From assembly GCA_903880655.1 (NCBI GenBank), contig CAIRQE010000130.1, forward strand, positions 1-7,981: a stretch of DNA of 7,981 nt. The letters run 5' to 3'. Of the stretch, positions 7,038 through 7,981 are shown piece after piece. How positions within the stretch are numbered: the stretch's first letter is position 1; every line of letters begins with the position of its first letter. The position numbers and the translations under genes are program-made. The notes under the pieces are model-generated. The model saw only the letters and a list, made by a program, of their open reading frames with translations, made no database searches and was not told the origin of the DNA. Origin of the DNA: an uncultured bacterium (GTDB taxonomy: Bacteria; Patescibacteriota; Saccharimonadia; Saccharimonadales; CAIOMD01).

Positions 7038-7412
7038 ATGAAAAAGCAATTCTATACATTTATATTACGATGGGTCATTAACATAGGAGCACTCTGGGCC
7101 TGTGCCTCTGTACTTCATTTCATTACTTCCATCGGCGGAGTCTACAGGATAATTATTGCAGCCTTAGTAGTATCAATCCTAAATGCTATCGTGAAACCAA
7201 TTCTTATTATTTTCACACTACCAGCAATTGCGCTTTCTCTTGGATTTTTCTTAATCGTTATCAATGGTTTTGTCGTTTACCTAACCAGCCTGCTGTACAA
7301 ACCACTAAAGATTGACTCATTTTGGATTGCAGTTCTTGTCGGTATAGTGATAAGCCTGTTAAACTATATAGTAACAGTAGCTACAGATTTAATAGGAAAA
7401 GACAATGCATAA
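7038..7412 (+). CDS. four-helix membrane protein of the PF04020 'phage holin' family
   Basis: This is a small integral membrane protein of the YvlD-like family labelled 'phage holin family' (PF04020). Members are widespread chromosomal proteins of uncertain role, and the name does not show that this one is a holin. The ATG at 7038 gives 124 aa beginning MKKQFYTFILRW; the in-frame TTG at 7029 is a less likely start. Four hydrophobic segments lie at about 8-26, 35-52, 55-78 and 93-113. The family pattern LNAIVKPIL, then a TLP turn, then LGFFLIVING is clear. There is no Shine-Dalgarno sequence, and a candidate -10 sits just upstream. It follows pepP by 15 nt and overlaps secG by 8 bp, so expression with secG is likely. 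No lysis or phage genes are nearby. Confidence 0.85.
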   Translation: MKKQFYTFILRWVINIGALWACASVLHFITSIGGVYRIIIAALVVSILNAIVKPILIIFTLPAIALSLGFFLIVINGFVVYLTSLLYKPLKIDSFWIAVLVGIVISLLNYIVTVATDLIGKDNA

Positions 7413-7623
7413 TTTATTCAACTACATAACTATTGGTTCATCAGTGTTAATGGCAATCTTAATCCTTCTACAAACAAGAGGAGCCTCACTTGGGGCAGGG
7501 TTCGGAGGATCAGCTGAAGTTAATACTGTCCGTAGAGGATCTGATAAAACCATTTTTCAACTGACGATTATTGTGGGAGTTGTTTTTGTCCTTTCAATAG
7601 TTCTCGGAATTATTTCGAAATAA
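7405..7623 (+). CDS. secG: preprotein translocase subunit SecG
   Basis: SecG is the small non-essential partner of SecY and SecE in the membrane channel for protein export, where it aids SecA-driven translocation. The 72 residues give two transmembrane helices (about 6-23 and 50-70) flanking the family loop LLQTRGASLGAGFGG (21-35) and the VRRGSDKTIFQLT segment (42-54). The length is typical. Its ATG overlaps the end of the holin-like gene through ATGCATAA (7405-7412). AGGA at 7394-7397 is a well-placed Shine-Dalgarno sequence, which supports this start and translational coupling. It ends with tandem in-frame stops TAATAA (7621-7626). Confidence 0.94.
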   Translation: MHNLFNYITIGSSVLMAILILLQTRGASLGAGFGGSAEVNTVRRGSDKTIFQLTIIVGVVFVLSIVLGIISK

Positions 7624-7629
7624 TAAAAT

Positions 7630-7981
7630 ATGTCAAAACGTTCTAAGCGGTTGATTCTAAAAAAGAAGATACGTAACCAGCGAAGACAATTCGCAAGCTT
7701 TAGCTTTTCTGCAAATAAACAACTAGATAGACATGTTTTTAGGCGTTGGCAAAACGTAAAGTCATCTCAAAGATTTGCTACCGGCTGGATTAGCCTACTT
7801 GCCTTACTTATTGTGATACTTGGTGTTCAGATACGGTCTCTAGGAAGTTATTATCTACAGCCAACGCCGGTTTCGGGCGGGCTCTACAGCGAAGGAAGGG
7901 TTGGGACGCTCAGTAACGTAAATCCCATCTATGCCAGTAGCGCAGTTGATACAGCAGTTTCGAAACTTATATTTAGGGGCC
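7630..7981 (+). CDS. membrane-anchored family-5 (peptide-type) ABC substrate-binding protein, 3'-truncated
   Basis: ATG at 7630 opens a frame that runs off the window; 117 codons are visible. Residues 1-50 are strongly basic (16 K/R and one acidic residue) and would lie in the cytoplasm. A transmembrane helix follows at about 52-68 (GWISLLALLIVILGV). Then comes VSGGLYSEGRVG, NPIYASSAVD and VSKLIFRG, which has the form of the mature start of OppA/DppA-type binding proteins (GG-x-EG-x-VG, NP-hydrophobic, D-x-x-V-S-x-L-hydrophobic-F). No cysteine is present, so no lipobox: it would be held by an uncleaved signal anchor. The family is usually 500-600 aa, so most of it is outside. The start is 6 nt after secG, in the same frame, with no Shine-Dalgarno sequence, so translation may depend on coupling. 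The likely role is capture of peptides for import; the assignment rests on the short N-terminal pattern. Confidence 0.65.
   Translation, partial: MSKRSKRLILKKKIRNQRRQFASFSFSANKQLDRHVFRRWQNVKSSQRFATGWISLLALLIVILGVQIRSLGSYYLQPTPVSGGLYSEGRVGTLSNVNPIYASSAVDTAVSKLIFRG

Noticed and set aside
7038..7412. Prophage or lysis cassette, from the 'holin' family name
   Set aside because: PF04020 proteins are common chromosomal membrane proteins, and no endolysin, phage structural gene or integrase is nearby.
1..7981. Alternative genetic code with UGA read as glycine, as in some CPR lineages
   Set aside because: No in-frame TGA occurs in any supported gene, and conserved glycines use GGN codons, so the standard code suffices. 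All seven stops are TAA or TAG, which is too few to weigh.

Overview
This window looks like a compact, AT-rich (by eye about 40% G+C) bacterial chromosome segment. It carries housekeeping and envelope genes and shows no phage, IS element, CRISPR array, tRNA or rRNA. I infer a Patescibacteria (CPR) genome, most likely Candidatus Saccharibacteria. The reasons are very tight gene packing, a short UvrC, SD-less starts placed directly behind extended -10 promoters, and a lipobox-free, membrane-anchored substrate-binding protein directly after secG. Every long gene reads through without an in-frame TGA. The seven visible stops are TAA or TAG, so no UGA recoding needs to be invoked. The lineage call is inference from protein style, not a database result.

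Layout. Positions 1-2661 (+) hold uvrA, lacking about 49 N-terminal codons at the window edge. It converges with, and overlaps by 8 bp, a DedA-family membrane protein on the minus strand (2654-3340). A 77-bp divergent intergenic region (3341-3417) carries two back-to-back extended -10 promoters, one for dedA and one for a rightward gene cluster. That cluster is trhO (3418-4314), uvrC (4323-5813), pepP (5817-7022), a four-helix PF04020 'holin-like' protein (7038-7412), secG (7405-7623) and the 5' end of a family-5 peptide-type substrate-binding protein (7630 to the window end). Gaps are 3 to 15 nt, and the holin-like gene and secG overlap by 8 bp. A third extended -10 sits on the pepP stop codon and probably starts a sub-operon for the holin-like gene, secG and the binding protein.

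How the genes work together. uvrA and uvrC supply two of the three UvrABC nucleotide-excision-repair subunits (uvrB is not in view). trhO modifies tRNA wobble uridine. PepP and the binding protein fit peptide scavenging. SecG, DedA and the holin-like protein belong to the envelope. No gene cluster here forms an evident new system. The most unusual item is UvrC. It lacks two of the four cysteines that hold the family's [4Fe-4S] cluster, lacks about 100 residues between its UVR motif and RNase H-like nuclease domain, and has an insert of about 25 residues before its catalytic histidine. The second notable item is the repeated promoter-at-start-codon layout, which predicts leaderless or nearly leaderless mRNAs.
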